A stretch of DNA of 64,000 bases from Colwellia piezophila ATCC BAA-637. Its GTDB lineage: Bacteria > Pseudomonadota > Gammaproteobacteria > Enterobacterales > Alteromonadaceae. A program made the position numbers and the translations under genes. Positions within the stretch are counted from its first letter, which is position 1. Every line of letters starts with the position of its first letter. This document shows positions 1 to 10,729 of this stretch, piece after piece. The notes beneath the pieces were generated by a model. The model had not been told where the DNA came from. It did not search any database and saw only the letters and a list, made by a program, of their open reading frames with translations. The stretch covers positions 411,619 through 475,618 of the forward strand of contig NZ_KB905160.1 in the NCBI RefSeq assembly GCF_000378625.1, in the 5' to 3' direction.

Positions 1-2
1 CA

Positions 3-146
3 GATGGTAGCGATGGCTCAAATGGCACAGATGGTAGCGATGGCTCAAATGGCACAGATGGTAGCGATGGCTCAAATGGCTCAGATGGTAGCGATGGAAC
101 AAATGGCTCAAATGGTTCAGATGGTAGCGATGGAACAAATGGCTCA
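3..146 (+). repeat. 27-bp collagen-like tandem repeat (in frame)
   Basis: Units of 27 bp start at 3, 30, 57, 84 and 120, the last after a 9-bp partial unit at 111-119. Each unit encodes a nine-residue Asp/Gly/Ser/Asn/Thr block with Gly at every third position (DGSDGSNGT type). The array is open at the left edge, so the copy number is unknown. Such G-x-y-like blocks commonly precede a short Cys-containing domain in large secreted proteins of marine gammaproteobacteria, and they can change length by slippage without breaking the frame. Confidence 0.9.
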
Positions 147-3100
147 GATGGTGTCTCAAGTTTAATTAATATTACAGATGAACCTGCCGGTAATATATGT
201 TCTGACGGCGGCATTCACATCAACGTTGGCTTAGATACCAATAATAACAATACGCTTGACCTTGATGAAGTCACACAATCAGCAACTGTTTGTTTCCCTC
301 CCTTACCTGATACTACAGAAGAGATTGGTAATCCCGCTCTTGCAACTATTAAAGGTAATATTTCTAATACTCCTTTAATTATACAAGCAATGGCTTTTTC
401 AAAGAATTCACTTAAGATTAGCCGAAGTAAAATTACCAGTGAAACCATAACATTAGTTCTTGCGCCGTCAACACTAGCCGCTAGTGCAACTACTGAGAGT
501 GTCGATGCTACAACTGTAATTAGTGAACCTATAGTTGTACCGGTAGATGCCGAAGGAAATTATGAAGTTGAAGTGCCTGCAGGTACTGATTATTCTTTAA
601 TCGTTAATAATACCGGTAGTGGAACGGGGTCAAAAATTGATGATATTTCAGTTAGCCCAGGAGAGGTGCTAATACAAGATATAACAGCAGCAGAGCAAAC
701 ATTAACAGGTGGTGCTACCTTAAGAATTTCAAGTTTGTTAACAGGAAATGCTTTAGAAGGAGCAACAGTAACTCTCTTAGAATTATCTTCCGAGCAACAA
801 ACAAACGTAGAGGGTATCGCAAACTTTACTGATTTACCGGCAGGTATATACCATATCATTGTAAGCCACAGCGATTATGTGAATAAATACCTAGCTTTTT
901 CAGTTGTTTCAAATCAAGTCACTGATTTACAAACTATCGAATTGAACAATCAAAAAGGCAGTGCGGTTGGCCAAATATCATCCGATTCTACTGCTGAATT
1001 AGCTAATATTCTTGTTTATGTAAGATCAACAGATAACAGCGTATATTCAACCATTACTAACGCTAGTGGTACCTTTACATTCCCCGCTTTACCAGTAGCA
1101 GAAGGTTATCGCTTTATTATCGTTTCAAACCTCTTTGATAGCGCCAAAAGTGATGAAGTTTCAGTTTTAAAAAATCAAACCACGATTGTAGAAACGATAG
1201 AGTTAACGGAGCGAACCGATAATTTAGGTACCCTTACGGGCTATGTTAAATTTGCGGAGAAAACAGAATTACAAGAGCACGCCGGCATCCTGATTTCTAT
1301 TGAAGGAACCGACAAAGAAGCGATTAGCTCGCGCGATGGTTCATTTATTATTAATGGCCTTGCAGCTGGAACATATCAGTTTAATTTTACCGAAGCTAAT
1401 CACCAATCGACTAGCCAAAGTATTGAGATTACTGCTGACACAACAGTGAATTTAGAACTTGTTGAATTAACTAGTTTAAACGGAAATTTAACCGGCAGGA
1501 TTATTGATAATAACGCACAACCTTTAGCAAATGTGAGTGTACTTATTCATGAAACGGGTGAAGTTACTATAACGGATAGTAGTGGTAACTTCATATTTAG
1601 TGATCATCCTATTGGTACTTATACTTTGATAACTAATAATCAAGGTTATGGCGCTATACAAATTGAAATCACTATCAGTCAAGCAAATACAACAACATTG
1701 GATATTATAGAATTAACACCATTTGTATTCAGCGGGAAAATTAGTTTAGGTAACCAACAAGCAGATCATAGCGGTGTTTCAATTACGCTTTCAGGTACAG
1801 GTTTAACAGAGCAAACTAATGACGATGGTTCGTTCGCTTTTTATGCAGTTGAACAAGGTAATTATCAATTACAAATATCACGAGCTGGTTATCAATCACA
1901 AGCTATCAGCATTGCAATTTCAGCAGACAGTAGTGAGTTAGGTTACACCATTAATATGGTGCCTATGGTAGGTATTGTCGCTGGCCAAGTGTCACTAAAT
2001 AACCGTATCGACCATTCAGGTATTGAAGTTAAATTAATCGATACTGAATATAGTGCCTTCACCGACAGTACAGGTAAATGGTCTCTTAGCTTACCATTAG
2101 GTAATTTCAGCAATGGCATTAGCTATAATAAAGGTTTTTACCTACAGCAAATTAATAGCCAAACCATTACCATTACTGAAAATGGTCAGTTTATCCTTTC
2201 ACCTGTTAAGTTAGTGCAAAATAATGCTAATGTTGCTTTTAATGTCAGTGCTGCGAATACTTGTTCGGGTAATTTAATTGTTTCAGCACTAGGTTTGTCT
2301 GGCCTAGCCGAGGGTTATTCCGGTAATTTATCAGTAGATGAAAGCGGTGCAATTTCTCAAGCGCTACCCTTAGGTGAATATCAGTTTACAACTTCGTGCA
2401 GTGACAGTGGCTGGGAAACCAGTATTTTCAACCTAACTTTATCCGATACTCAAGACAGCTATCAGCTCGAGGGTATTAACTTACGTCAAAGCTTTTTGAT
2501 AATTAACGATGGTGCCGACTATACCAACGACCATACAGTAACCCTCGCGCTGGGAAATACCGACGCAGTACAAATGAGAATCGTTGATGGTATCAACGAC
2601 AGTGGTTGGATAACTTTTGCCGCAAATTATAATCATACTCTGTCGATAGGTGATGGCCTCAAAACGGTGACCGTTAAGTTTAAAGATATTGGTGGGGTTG
2701 AGCTTTCTTCCGTTAGCGATACTATTCAATTAGACACCTTCTTAAATATTGCCTATTTCAATCAAAGTGGCGCGAGCACTAAAGGTGATTTACTACATCT
2801 AGAATTAAGCTTGTCGCAAGAGTTAGGAGCCACGGTTACCGTAACAATTTCAGGTATTGTGCAAGCGTTACCTTTATTAGATAACGGTTTTGGTGGTGAC
2901 ACAGTGCCTAACGATGGCATATACGAACGTGATTTTTATATTGATACGCCAATCGATGTCAATTTGCCAATAGTTGCGACGATTACCGACTTGTCAGGTA
3001 ACTCTTCAACGGTAGAATCGGCGACTAACTTAGTATTGAATACCGCACCCACCATTAAAAATTTAACCAATAGCTCTAATATTGCTGCGGGTGTAATGAC

Positions 3101-6100
3101 GCTTAATTTCTCAACCGATGAGCCGGCAACCGCGAGTCTTGTATATGGAGATAATTTAGCTAACTTAACCAACGAAGTTGAAATTAGCAATAATTTAACT
3201 AAAACTCATACTGTGCAACTTAATGGTTTATCTGCCAATAGCATGACTTATTATCGTATAACAGTAGCTGATAGCGCCAACAATAAGACTGAGCTTGAAG
3301 GGCAAGGCAAACTGGCACCAGCAGCTGTTACCGGTTTAGCCGCTTATGCGGGTAATAATGAAGTAGGGCTTATTTGGGATGTAAATGTACATGCCACAGG
3401 CTACCGAATTTATCGTTCAACCGACGGCGGCAATGTCTTTACTGTGATCAACGCGAGCGAGTTAATTAGTGAGCGTTTTTATGTTGATGCCTTAGCCACT
3501 AATGATACCGAATTGCATTATCGTGTTACTGCGGTTGATGGTGATAACAATGAGAGTGAAGAAGGTGACAGTGTTAAGGTTAAGCCAGAAGTTTCATTAG
3601 CAGGTCCAACTGAAATTGCCGGCGGCTTAATTGATGTAAATACCGTGTGGTTAAAGTCGCGCTCACCTTATAATATTTCAGCCAATATTAAAGTTAAAAA
3701 AGATATTGAGTTGTTACTACTGCCAGGTACTGCAGTTGCCTTTACCCAAGCCAATTTAAGTATTTATTTAGCAGGTACTATCTCAGCATTAGGCCAAGTA
3801 GATAATTTAGTTAAAATCAGTGCGTTTGACTCGGGTAGCTCAAACTATTCAGGTGCGATAATTTATGAACAAGGTAATAACCTTAAAAGTCAGTTTACTT
3901 TCTCCGAGTTAAATTATCTTAAAGCGTATTATGATTATGAAAGTGTTTATGACCGTAAAAATTATTTGGTGCCACTTTCATTAGAATATAGCGTAGTAAA
4001 TATTTTTGTAAACTATAGTTTTTCCGATTTTTATATCAAAAGTATCAGCGATTCTACGGTTAATTTATTGGGGCAAGGATATAATGATAGCTATTACGCA
4101 AGTAAGATAAATACCGTTAAAAATGTAGTTTTCACCAGTTCTGGTTATGGCGATGAAGGTGAAGTCATCGCCGATGTTCAAAATAGTGTCCATATAGTAA
4201 ATGCAGTTGACGCGACTTTTGGTAATATAGCCCTTTATTCTGATTATGGCTCAATTGATAATAGCCAATTTACCAATGCGACCATCAACAGTGCATCTTC
4301 TTTAACCAATAGCACATTAACCAATAGCGTAATTTTAGGTAGCAACTCACTGCGCGCCCATGCCAATACATTGACTAACACTCAAGTAAACCTAAGTGGC
4401 GACAATACCAAGCTAACCATGCATTACAGCACCTTAGACAGTACCTCAACGGTCAGTGCTAAATTACTTGATGTTTCCCATAACTATTGGGGCACAACTG
4501 ATCTCACGACCATCATCAATAAAACCGGTTATAGCCCAGATCAAAGTAAAAACACCCACTTATATCCAATCATCACAACGAGCAGTTTATACGAGGCAGA
4601 CTGGGATAATGACAGCATTCCTGATTATCTCGATTATGATAACGACAACGATGGCTATAGTGACCTGCAAGAAGATTGGCAGTCAGATCCCTTGTTTGGC
4701 AGCATCTACAATCCACTTGATGCTGAATCACATCCTGCAACCGACAAAGACAACGATATGGATGGGATCGCTGATACTGATGATCTTGATGACGATAATG
4801 ACGGCTTACTAGATAGCGATGAATTAATTCGTTTAACCGATAAGTTTTTAGCCGACAGTGACGGTGATGGCATTAACGATGGTGACGAAGTGAGTTACAA
4901 ATACAACCCGCTCGATAAAGCGAACTTTCCGTTGATGGGTAATATAAGCGGTAAAACCATTAATAACAGCAATGTAAACAGTGAAGGCGTGGTCTATATT
5001 GTCGGTTATAAGCAATCTAATAACAACGGCGAGGAATGGACAGAAACAGTTAGCTTAACCAATGTCACTGTCGCAGCTGGCACAGCATTGATGATTGAAA
5101 AAGATACTCACGTCAATTTTAACGATAGTGTGATTGCTGGTGACAAAGCCAACGTAGTAACAATACGATCAACGGGAGCGGGTGATGGCTCTATTATCTT
5201 TAACAATACCAAAGTTAAATTTGCAAACATTAAGGTTGCAATCAATTTAAATGTTTATGACAGTTCAGTAATTAAGAATAGTGATTTATTTTTATCTGCG
5301 GGATTATACAATTCTGGTTTGATCCAAAATAGTGCTATTACATCTACAGATTATTGGAATAATACAGGTACTATTGATGCCAGTTTTATTTCGGGAGGCT
5401 ACCTTGCGAACCAAGGAGCTATCACTAAAAGTTATATCAACTCCAATCACGTATCTAATGAATCAGACATTAGCCAAAGTTATATTAATACGGTAAACGC
5501 TAATAATAACTCTCAAATTAATGGCTCTGTAATCGATTACTTATCTGCTTATAATGACGCTTCAAGAATTTCAAATTCAGATATTCACCTTGAATATGGT
5601 GACACAATGAATATCTTCTTTGATGACGTATATTTATCACTTGGTTATGAAAATAGCACCTACGCGGGTTACGGCGATCCCCTTGACCAAATTGGTGATG
5701 GTGTAGCCGAAACTGTATTTTCTGTTGACATAAGTGATGGTGGTAGTGGCATGTATACACAAACGTGGACTATTGATGGAATCAATAACCCACGTTCAAC
5801 ACCAAACTTCCCTGATGTAGTATTCAAACCTTACCTTGAAGCCAATGGCATTTGGTCACCTAAAAATGTTGGTGCTTGGTGGGACATGAATAACGCCAAT
5901 ATTTTCCCTGATAGCGACCCTTCAACCAATATGGGCACTATTTCGGGTCAAGTACAGTTAGAAGGTTTTACCAATCACTCGGGCGTAAACGTTGAAATAA
6001 TGAATACCTCGTTATCAACCGTAACCGATGCTGAAGGCAATTGGTCAATTCGAGTACCAGCACGCGACTATTCAAATGGTATCAGTTTTACAAAAGCACA

Positions 6101-9100
6101 CATTCAAACCATTACTAAAAATCGTTCTTATACTGTAGTTGCATTGCAAGATAGCGATATTGGTATTCTAGATATGAGCCAAGCCACTGCAACGGTAACA
6201 GGCGCGTTAGCTATTGATGAAGCCACTGACTATACCCTTGCCACAATTACTGCGAGTAAAAATGGCCAAAGTACGGTAATTAATCCAAGTACATCAGGTG
6301 AGTTTAAATTTGATGCTTTAATACTTGGTGACTACAGCTTTGCCATTACCTACCCTAATGGCAGCTGGGAAACGGTTAATCATGCATTAACGCTCAGTGC
6401 GGGTGATACAGAATATACCTTGCCTGTAACACGGGTGCGTAACAGCTTTGTTTACATTAACGATGGCTCAGCTTATACAAATTCAACCGTAGTAAGTCTT
6501 GCTATTACCAATGCGAACGCAACGAATATGGTTGTTACTGAAAATTCAGTCGCTTTACCACCTGAAGTATTTAGTGCAACTAAAGCGATTACCTTAAGTA
6601 CTGGTGACGGTGAAAAAACAGTTCAGGTTGATTTTACCGACATTGACAGCAATGCCTTAACACAAGCGGTAACTACTATTATTCTTGATACCCAAGTGTC
6701 ATTAACTAACTTAACGCTCTCAACCGTTACAACGATGGGCGATACACTTCATATCGCTTTAACGGCTAACGAAACCAGTGGTTTAGCAACAGTAACCATA
6801 CCTGGATTATTCACTGATTTAGCACTTTATGATAACGGTACTCATGGAGATATAACCGCTGATGACGGTGTTTACGAGACTGATTACTTAATTACCTCAG
6901 CTGAAGATATAACGGCAACCGCTACAGCTAATTTTGTTGATAGAGCATCGAACGTTGCTACGATTGATAGTGCAACAGACATAGCCATTGCTACTTCACC
7001 AACCATTAGTGATTTATTAGTACAATCAAGTAATGGCAAGTTAGTGATCAGCTTTAATACTAACGAACTGGTTACCGCAACGATAAATTATGGCACCAGT
7101 AGCGACAACTTAGATCAATCAATGACAATCTCAGCAAGCGAGCAACTTGAGCACATTATTGAGTTAGCTGCAGTAGAAGGGCAAAGCATTTACTTTACGG
7201 TGACTACTGACGATGGTGTGACTTCGGTAACCGAATTTACCAGTGCAGGCTTATTAGCTGAAGCAGCGGTGACTGGTTTAAATATTTCAGCGGGTAATGG
7301 TGAGGTTGGTTTAGTTTGGTCTAAGCAAGACAATGCAACTGCCTACCGTATTTACCGCTCTGATGATTCAAACAGCTTTACTGAACTAGCAGAAATAACG
7401 GCTGCTACACCTTATTATGTTGATACCAGCGTGTATAACGAACAGGCATATAACTATCGTATTACTTGGGTAGATGTTGATGGCGCTGAAAGCGATCAAA
7501 GTAACTCTGTCATAGCAACGGCATCAATTGATAACGCTGGCGCTACCGAACTGAATGGTGGTGTAATAGCGGTCAATGAAATTTGGTTAGCATCACGTTC
7601 ACCTTACATAATTACCGGTAATATGCTGATTAAAGATGCCGCAACACTAAGCTTAATGCCGGGCACTGAAATAGAGTTCAATGGTGCTAAGCGTCATATT
7701 ATGGTGCAAGGTAATATCATGGCTTATGGTAGTGCTGATGCTTTAGTGAAAATATCTACTGACCCAGTATACAACTACAGTGGTGGTGAGAACGGCGAAC
7801 AGTCAGCCATTATTTATGATACCGCTAACAATACTGCCAGTGAGTTTAATTACACTGAGCTGAATTATTTAGAGATATATAAAGATTATACAGAGTTCAG
7901 TGATCGCCATTATAACCCAGTAAATATTGCATTAAATGATAGTGTTGTTAATGGCTATTTCGGCTATTATTCGAGTTTTTATATCAACTCGATGAAAAAC
8001 TCTACCTTTAATGAATTTGGAGAAGGTAATCCTTATACATATACCTCGTATGGTTTAAGCAGAATTGTCCATGTAGATAATGTGACTTTCAATAAGTTAG
8101 ATAGCTACAGTGGAGAACCCTCTGCAACATCAAGGTATATAGCTCGAATTGATAATGCCAACAACTCAACCTTCAATGGTGCTAAGTTTTATTTTCAAAA
8201 CGGCTCAATTGACAACAGTACCTTTAATAATTCGACAGCTGAACGTGCCGGCACTATTACTAATACTACCTTCACCAATAGTAAAGTTACTGGTGAAAAC
8301 TCATTACGCTTAACTGAAAGTAACCTAATAAACACTGATGTTATTTTAACAGGTGATACTCGCCGATTAACGATGCATTACTCTGTGTTAGATGCTGACT
8401 CTTCAGTGAGCGCGAGTTTGTTAGATATTTCGTATAACTACTGGGGCAGTACTGATTTAACCGCTATTGCACAGCAAACGGGTTATAGCCCAGACAAAGC
8501 AAACGATACTCACCTGTACCCTATTATCACCAGTAGCTCTTTATATCTGGCTGACTGGGATAATGATTCTATCCCTGATTATCTAGATTATGATAACGAT
8601 AATGATGGTTATAGTGATTTACAGGAAGATTGGGAATCTGACCCTGTCTATGGCGCAATCTTTAATCCATTAGATGATACCTCATACCCAAGTGTAGCTA
8701 CCGATAATGATATGGATGGCCTAACTGATGATGATGATCTTGATGATGATAACGATGGTTTATTAGATACTGACGAAGTAGGCTACGGCACAGATCCATT
8801 TTTAGCTGACAGCGATGGCGATGGTGTTAACGATGGCGATGAAGTGCGTTATAACTATAATCCGCTAGATAAAACTAACTTCCCACTAATGGGGAATATC
8901 AGTGGCAAGACTATTGATAACAGTAATGCCAGCAGTGATGGTGTGGTTTATTTGGTAGGCTATGAATATAGTGACGGTATGTCTGTTCAGCCAGTACAGT
9001 TAACTAATGTTACCGTTAGTGCGGGTACCTCAATTATGATCAACAAAGATACCCCTGTATATTTTAACGATAGTGTTATTGCAGGTGATGCCGACAATAT

Positions 9101-9848
9101 AGTAATCATTCGTAGCTCGGGCGCTGGTAATGGTTCTTTCAACCTAAGAAATACTCAAGTGAATTTTGCTAATATCAAGTTAGCGATAAGCTGGAATATT
9201 GATAGTGGCTCTGTTGTTGAACGTAGCGATTTAAGCTTGAATACAGATGGATATAATAACGGCACTATCACTAATAGTTTTATTACCACGAGTTCTTCTT
9301 GGTCTAATAATGGTGTAATAGCCCATAGTTATATTTCCGGGTCATATTTTTACAATCAAAATCAAGGGGTTATTCAATTCAGTATCATTAATTTAAGTAC
9401 AAATGAATATATGAATAACTACGGCTCAATTAATAATAGCTATATTAGTAATAGGACATATCAGCGGAGTAGCAGTACCATTACTGATTCCATTATTGAT
9501 AAGCTGTGGAGTGGCTCTGATAACAGCCAAGTCATTAACTCTGACATCCAGTTTTATTCAACGAATGGTAATTTCCCTATGTTCCTTGACAATAGTTTTA
9601 TCGCCGATCCAAGCGGTAGTAACTTCTATGACGGTTATGGTAGTCCTGTTGATCAATTAGGTGATGGTGTAGCTGAAACGGTATTTAACTTAAATGGTTA
9701 TAACTACACTGTAGATGGTATCAACAACCCTCGAAGCACTAAAAACTTCCCTAATGGTGTTGATGACATTTGGATACCTGAAGGTGTTGGTGCGCTATGG
9801 GATAAAGATGCCGCGGATCTAACAGTCTTTCCAGAGCCTACTCCGTAA
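3..9848 (+). CDS. Giant secreted repeat protein, 5'-partial
   Basis: The frame is open from the window edge, so the gene starts upstream and the ATG at 390 is an internal Met. The visible part is 3281 residues. In order: collagen-like repeats (3-146); a short domain with Cys and Asp/Asn runs resembling the DUF7151-type follow-on of such repeats (150-300); about six carboxypeptidase-regulatory-like beta-sandwich repeats (about 700-2230); then two copies of a large module. Each module has a regulatory-like domain, an Ig-like stretch, a fibronectin-III-like domain (3320-3590 and 7255-7530), Asn/Ser/Thr-rich beta-helix-like repeats, and calcium-binding thrombospondin-3 repeats rich in DxDxDG (4600-4920 and 8553-8880). 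The C-terminus ends in Pro/Glu residues with no visible GlyGly-CTERM, PEP-CTERM or transmembrane anchor. The likely role is an extracellular adhesin or scaffold; no catalytic domain was recognised. It is followed by a strong terminator. Confidence 0.85.
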   Translation, partial: DGSDGSNGTDGSDGSNGTDGSDGSNGSDGSDGTNGSNGSDGSDGTNGSDGVSSLINITDEPAGNICSDGGIHINVGLDTNNNNTLDLDEVTQSATVCFPPLPDTTEEIGNPALATIKGNISNTPLIIQAMAFSKNSLKISRSKITSETITLVLAPSTLAASATTESVDATTVISEPIVVPVDAEGNYEVEVPAGTDYSLIVNNTGSGTGSKIDDISVSPGEVLIQDITAAEQTLTGGATLRISSLLTGNALEGATVTLLELSSEQQTNVEGIANFTDLPAGIYHIIVSHSDYVNKYLAFSVVSNQVTDLQTIELNNQKGSAVGQISSDSTAELANILVYVRSTDNSVYSTITNASGTFTFPALPVAEGYRFIIVSNLFDSAKSDEVSVLKNQTTIVETIELTERTDNLGTLTGYVKFAEKTELQEHAGILISIEGTDKEAISSRDGSFIINGLAAGTYQFNFTEANHQSTSQSIEITADTTVNLELVELTSLNGNLTGRIIDNNAQPLANVSVLIHETGEVTITDSSGNFIFSDHPIGTYTLITNNQGYGAIQIEITISQANTTTLDIIELTPFVFSGKISLGNQQADHSGVSITLSGTGLTEQTNDDGSFAFYAVEQGNYQLQISRAGYQSQAISIAISADSSELGYTINMVPMVGIVAGQVSLNNRIDHSGIEVKLIDTEYSAFTDSTGKWSLSLPLGNFSNGISYNKGFYLQQINSQTITITENGQFILSPVKLVQNNANVAFNVSAANTCSGNLIVSALGLSGLAEGYSGNLSVDESGAISQALPLGEYQFTTSCSDSGWETSIFNLTLSDTQDSYQLEGINLRQSFLIINDGADYTNDHTVTLALGNTDAVQMRIVDGINDSGWITFAANYNHTLSIGDGLKTVTVKFKDIGGVELSSVSDTIQLDTFLNIAYFNQSGASTKGDLLHLELSLSQELGATVTVTISGIVQALPLLDNGFGGDTVPNDGIYERDFYIDTPIDVNLPIVATITDLSGNSSTVESATNLVLNTAPTIKNLTNSSNIAAGVMTLNFSTDEPATASLVYGDNLANLTNEVEISNNLTKTHTVQLNGLSANSMTYYRITVADSANNKTELEGQGKLAPAAVTGLAAYAGNNEVGLIWDVNVHATGYRIYRSTDGGNVFTVINASELISERFYVDALATNDTELHYRVTAVDGDNNESEEGDSVKVKPEVSLAGPTEIAGGLIDVNTVWLKSRSPYNISANIKVKKDIELLLLPGTAVAFTQANLSIYLAGTISALGQVDNLVKISAFDSGSSNYSGAIIYEQGNNLKSQFTFSELNYLKAYYDYESVYDRKNYLVPLSLEYSVVNIFVNYSFSDFYIKSISDSTVNLLGQGYNDSYYASKINTVKNVVFTSSGYGDEGEVIADVQNSVHIVNAVDATFGNIALYSDYGSIDNSQFTNATINSASSLTNSTLTNSVILGSNSLRAHANTLTNTQVNLSGDNTKLTMHYSTLDSTSTVSAKLLDVSHNYWGTTDLTTIINKTGYSPDQSKNTHLYPIITTSSLYEADWDNDSIPDYLDYDNDNDGYSDLQEDWQSDPLFGSIYNPLDAESHPATDKDNDMDGIADTDDLDDDNDGLLDSDELIRLTDKFLADSDGDGINDGDEVSYKYNPLDKANFPLMGNISGKTINNSNVNSEGVVYIVGYKQSNNNGEEWTETVSLTNVTVAAGTALMIEKDTHVNFNDSVIAGDKANVVTIRSTGAGDGSIIFNNTKVKFANIKVAINLNVYDSSVIKNSDLFLSAGLYNSGLIQNSAITSTDYWNNTGTIDASFISGGYLANQGAITKSYINSNHVSNESDISQSYINTVNANNNSQINGSVIDYLSAYNDASRISNSDIHLEYGDTMNIFFDDVYLSLGYENSTYAGYGDPLDQIGDGVAETVFSVDISDGGSGMYTQTWTIDGINNPRSTPNFPDVVFKPYLEANGIWSPKNVGAWWDMNNANIFPDSDPSTNMGTISGQVQLEGFTNHSGVNVEIMNTSLSTVTDAEGNWSIRVPARDYSNGISFTKAHIQTITKNRSYTVVALQDSDIGILDMSQATATVTGALAIDEATDYTLATITASKNGQSTVINPSTSGEFKFDALILGDYSFAITYPNGSWETVNHALTLSAGDTEYTLPVTRVRNSFVYINDGSAYTNSTVVSLAITNANATNMVVTENSVALPPEVFSATKAITLSTGDGEKTVQVDFTDIDSNALTQAVTTIILDTQVSLTNLTLSTVTTMGDTLHIALTANETSGLATVTIPGLFTDLALYDNGTHGDITADDGVYETDYLITSAEDITATATANFVDRASNVATIDSATDIAIATSPTISDLLVQSSNGKLVISFNTNELVTATINYGTSSDNLDQSMTISASEQLEHIIELAAVEGQSIYFTVTTDDGVTSVTEFTSAGLLAEAAVTGLNISAGNGEVGLVWSKQDNATAYRIYRSDDSNSFTELAEITAATPYYVDTSVYNEQAYNYRITWVDVDGAESDQSNSVIATASIDNAGATELNGGVIAVNEIWLASRSPYIITGNMLIKDAATLSLMPGTEIEFNGAKRHIMVQGNIMAYGSADALVKISTDPVYNYSGGENGEQSAIIYDTANNTASEFNYTELNYLEIYKDYTEFSDRHYNPVNIALNDSVVNGYFGYYSSFYINSMKNSTFNEFGEGNPYTYTSYGLSRIVHVDNVTFNKLDSYSGEPSATSRYIARIDNANNSTFNGAKFYFQNGSIDNSTFNNSTAERAGTITNTTFTNSKVTGENSLRLTESNLINTDVILTGDTRRLTMHYSVLDADSSVSASLLDISYNYWGSTDLTAIAQQTGYSPDKANDTHLYPIITSSSLYLADWDNDSIPDYLDYDNDNDGYSDLQEDWESDPVYGAIFNPLDDTSYPSVATDNDMDGLTDDDDLDDDNDGLLDTDEVGYGTDPFLADSDGDGVNDGDEVRYNYNPLDKTNFPLMGNISGKTIDNSNASSDGVVYLVGYEYSDGMSVQPVQLTNVTVSAGTSIMINKDTPVYFNDSVIAGDADNIVIIRSSGAGNGSFNLRNTQVNFANIKLAISWNIDSGSVVERSDLSLNTDGYNNGTITNSFITTSSSWSNNGVIAHSYISGSYFYNQNQGVIQFSIINLSTNEYMNNYGSINNSYISNRTYQRSSSTITDSIIDKLWSGSDNSQVINSDIQFYSTNGNFPMFLDNSFIADPSGSNFYDGYGSPVDQLGDGVAETVFNLNGYNYTVDGINNPRSTKNFPNGVDDIWIPEGVGALWDKDAADLTVFPEPTP
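1971..9846 (+). repeat. Internal tandem duplication of a ~3.96 kb module
   Basis: Copy A spans about 1971-5930 and copy B about 5934-9846. Matching landmarks are the module start (1971 and 5934, offset 3963) and the start of the TSP3 block (4599 and 8553, offset 3954). The landmark order is the same in both: regulatory-like domain, Ig-like, FN3, beta-helix-like, TSP3, second beta-helix-like part and a closing segment ending in a GxGAxWD motif. Codons have drifted between the copies, so the duplication is not recent. Confidence 0.85.
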
Positions 9849-9879
9849 AAGTGACGGGTAAAAGTTGAGATAAAATGAC

Positions 9880-9908
9880 AAAAGGGTTGCAAGCTAAGCA
9901 ACCCTTTT
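9880..9908 (+). terminator. Rho-independent terminator of the giant gene
   Basis: A perfect 11-bp stem (9880-9890 with 9898-9908), 7-nt loop and a T tract at the end of the 3' arm, 31 bp after the stop codon at 9846-9848. The A tract on the 5' arm means it could also work on the other strand. Confidence 0.85.
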
Positions 9909-10140
9909 ATGTTTACAGTTACTTAGTGGTGAGTGTTTTGGTGTGAATAATACAGCTTCATTAATACAGTCTTAGATTTTGATTTACTAATTCAACTAAT
10001 GCAGATAACTTCAAAAAAACCAATAGAACTTATGAGTTGATATTTGATTTTGTAATTAAGGGTAGTAAGTGGGTGGCATATAAAATTATTTTAAATTATT
10101 TTAAATTAATTTTACGTTTCTACAGGGTGACTTTTACTTA

Positions 10141-10160
10141 ATGTACCAATGGATGTACCA
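10141..10160 (+). repeat. Paired ATGTACCA direct repeat, 12-bp spacing
   Basis: ATGTACCA occurs at 10141-10148 and 10153-10160, followed by an inverted GTACAT at 10163-10168. A related pair (ATGTAACA) with the same 12-bp spacing lies at 10731-10750. Evenly spaced short repeats near an attachment site resemble tyrosine-recombinase arm-type sites; this is inference. The rest of 9909-10309 holds AT-rich DNA with a triplicated TTTTAAATTA-like run at about 10082-10110 and no gene I can support. Confidence 0.45.
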
Positions 10161-10309
10161 GAGTACATGTGTGTATTTTATTAATTGACGATATATCAAA
10201 GGTTTGATTCTTTTTATTGAGTCAGGGAAGGTCTCTATCGAGTCAAAAGCAGCATTTAGGCTCATTAGAAGCATTCTAACTTGTTATATGTTCAGAGCTT
10301 AGTGCTGAT

Positions 10310-10624
10310 ATGACTTACGAAGGTAAATATTTTTCATATGACTTACCTATTTGGGAATGGCTAATGGATAATGATATTTTGTATATCAAAGCTGAACCAT
10401 CATCTATGATTGAAACAGATTCTGATTTACTAGCTGATACAATTGGTTCTGTTATGGCTTCTATATTTCGCATTTCAGATGGTGGGGAGTTTGCTCGGAT
10501 ATTTCGTTGTAAACCAGAATATCGTAATAACCTTTTAAAAATGATGCGAGGGGATAAGGCTGAAGAAGTTGATATGGATATGTTTAATACTCCCGTTGAA
10601 GACACATTTGGCGCGCGTCCCTGA
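10310..10624 (+). CDS. Hypothetical protein, 104 aa
   Basis: I do not recognise a family. The protein is soluble and acidic, has no signal peptide and no membrane segment, and begins MTYEGKYFSYDLP. The Shine-Dalgarno is weak (AGAGC about 15 nt upstream). It lies alone between the giant gene and a putative attachment site, inside the possible island end, where small orphan genes are common. An almost co-extensive reading frame on the other strand (10315-10605) looks like a shadow because its composition is poor in charged-surface patterning. Whether this gene is real is moderately uncertain. Confidence 0.5.
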   Translation: MTYEGKYFSYDLPIWEWLMDNDILYIKAEPSSMIETDSDLLADTIGSVMASIFRISDGGEFARIFRCKPEYRNNLLKMMRGDKAEEVDMDMFNTPVEDTFGARP

Positions 10625-10729
10625 AGTAGTCAAGTTAGAACTTGATCACGTATATGTAGCGTATTGTTCTATTTTGCAATCCGCTATTTCAGCCAAGTTA
10701 AAGTAAATAAATTTAGATGACTTTGTACT

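Noticed and set aside
390..392. ATG at 390 as start of the giant gene
   Set aside because: The same frame is open to position 3 and encodes the collagen-like repeats, so the ATG is an internal Met.
4456..4812. 118-codon plus frame inside the giant gene
   Set aside because: Out-of-frame shadow of the TSP3 region.
10315..10605. 96-codon minus frame
   Set aside because: Antisense shadow of the 104-aa frame, without a ribosome site or family.
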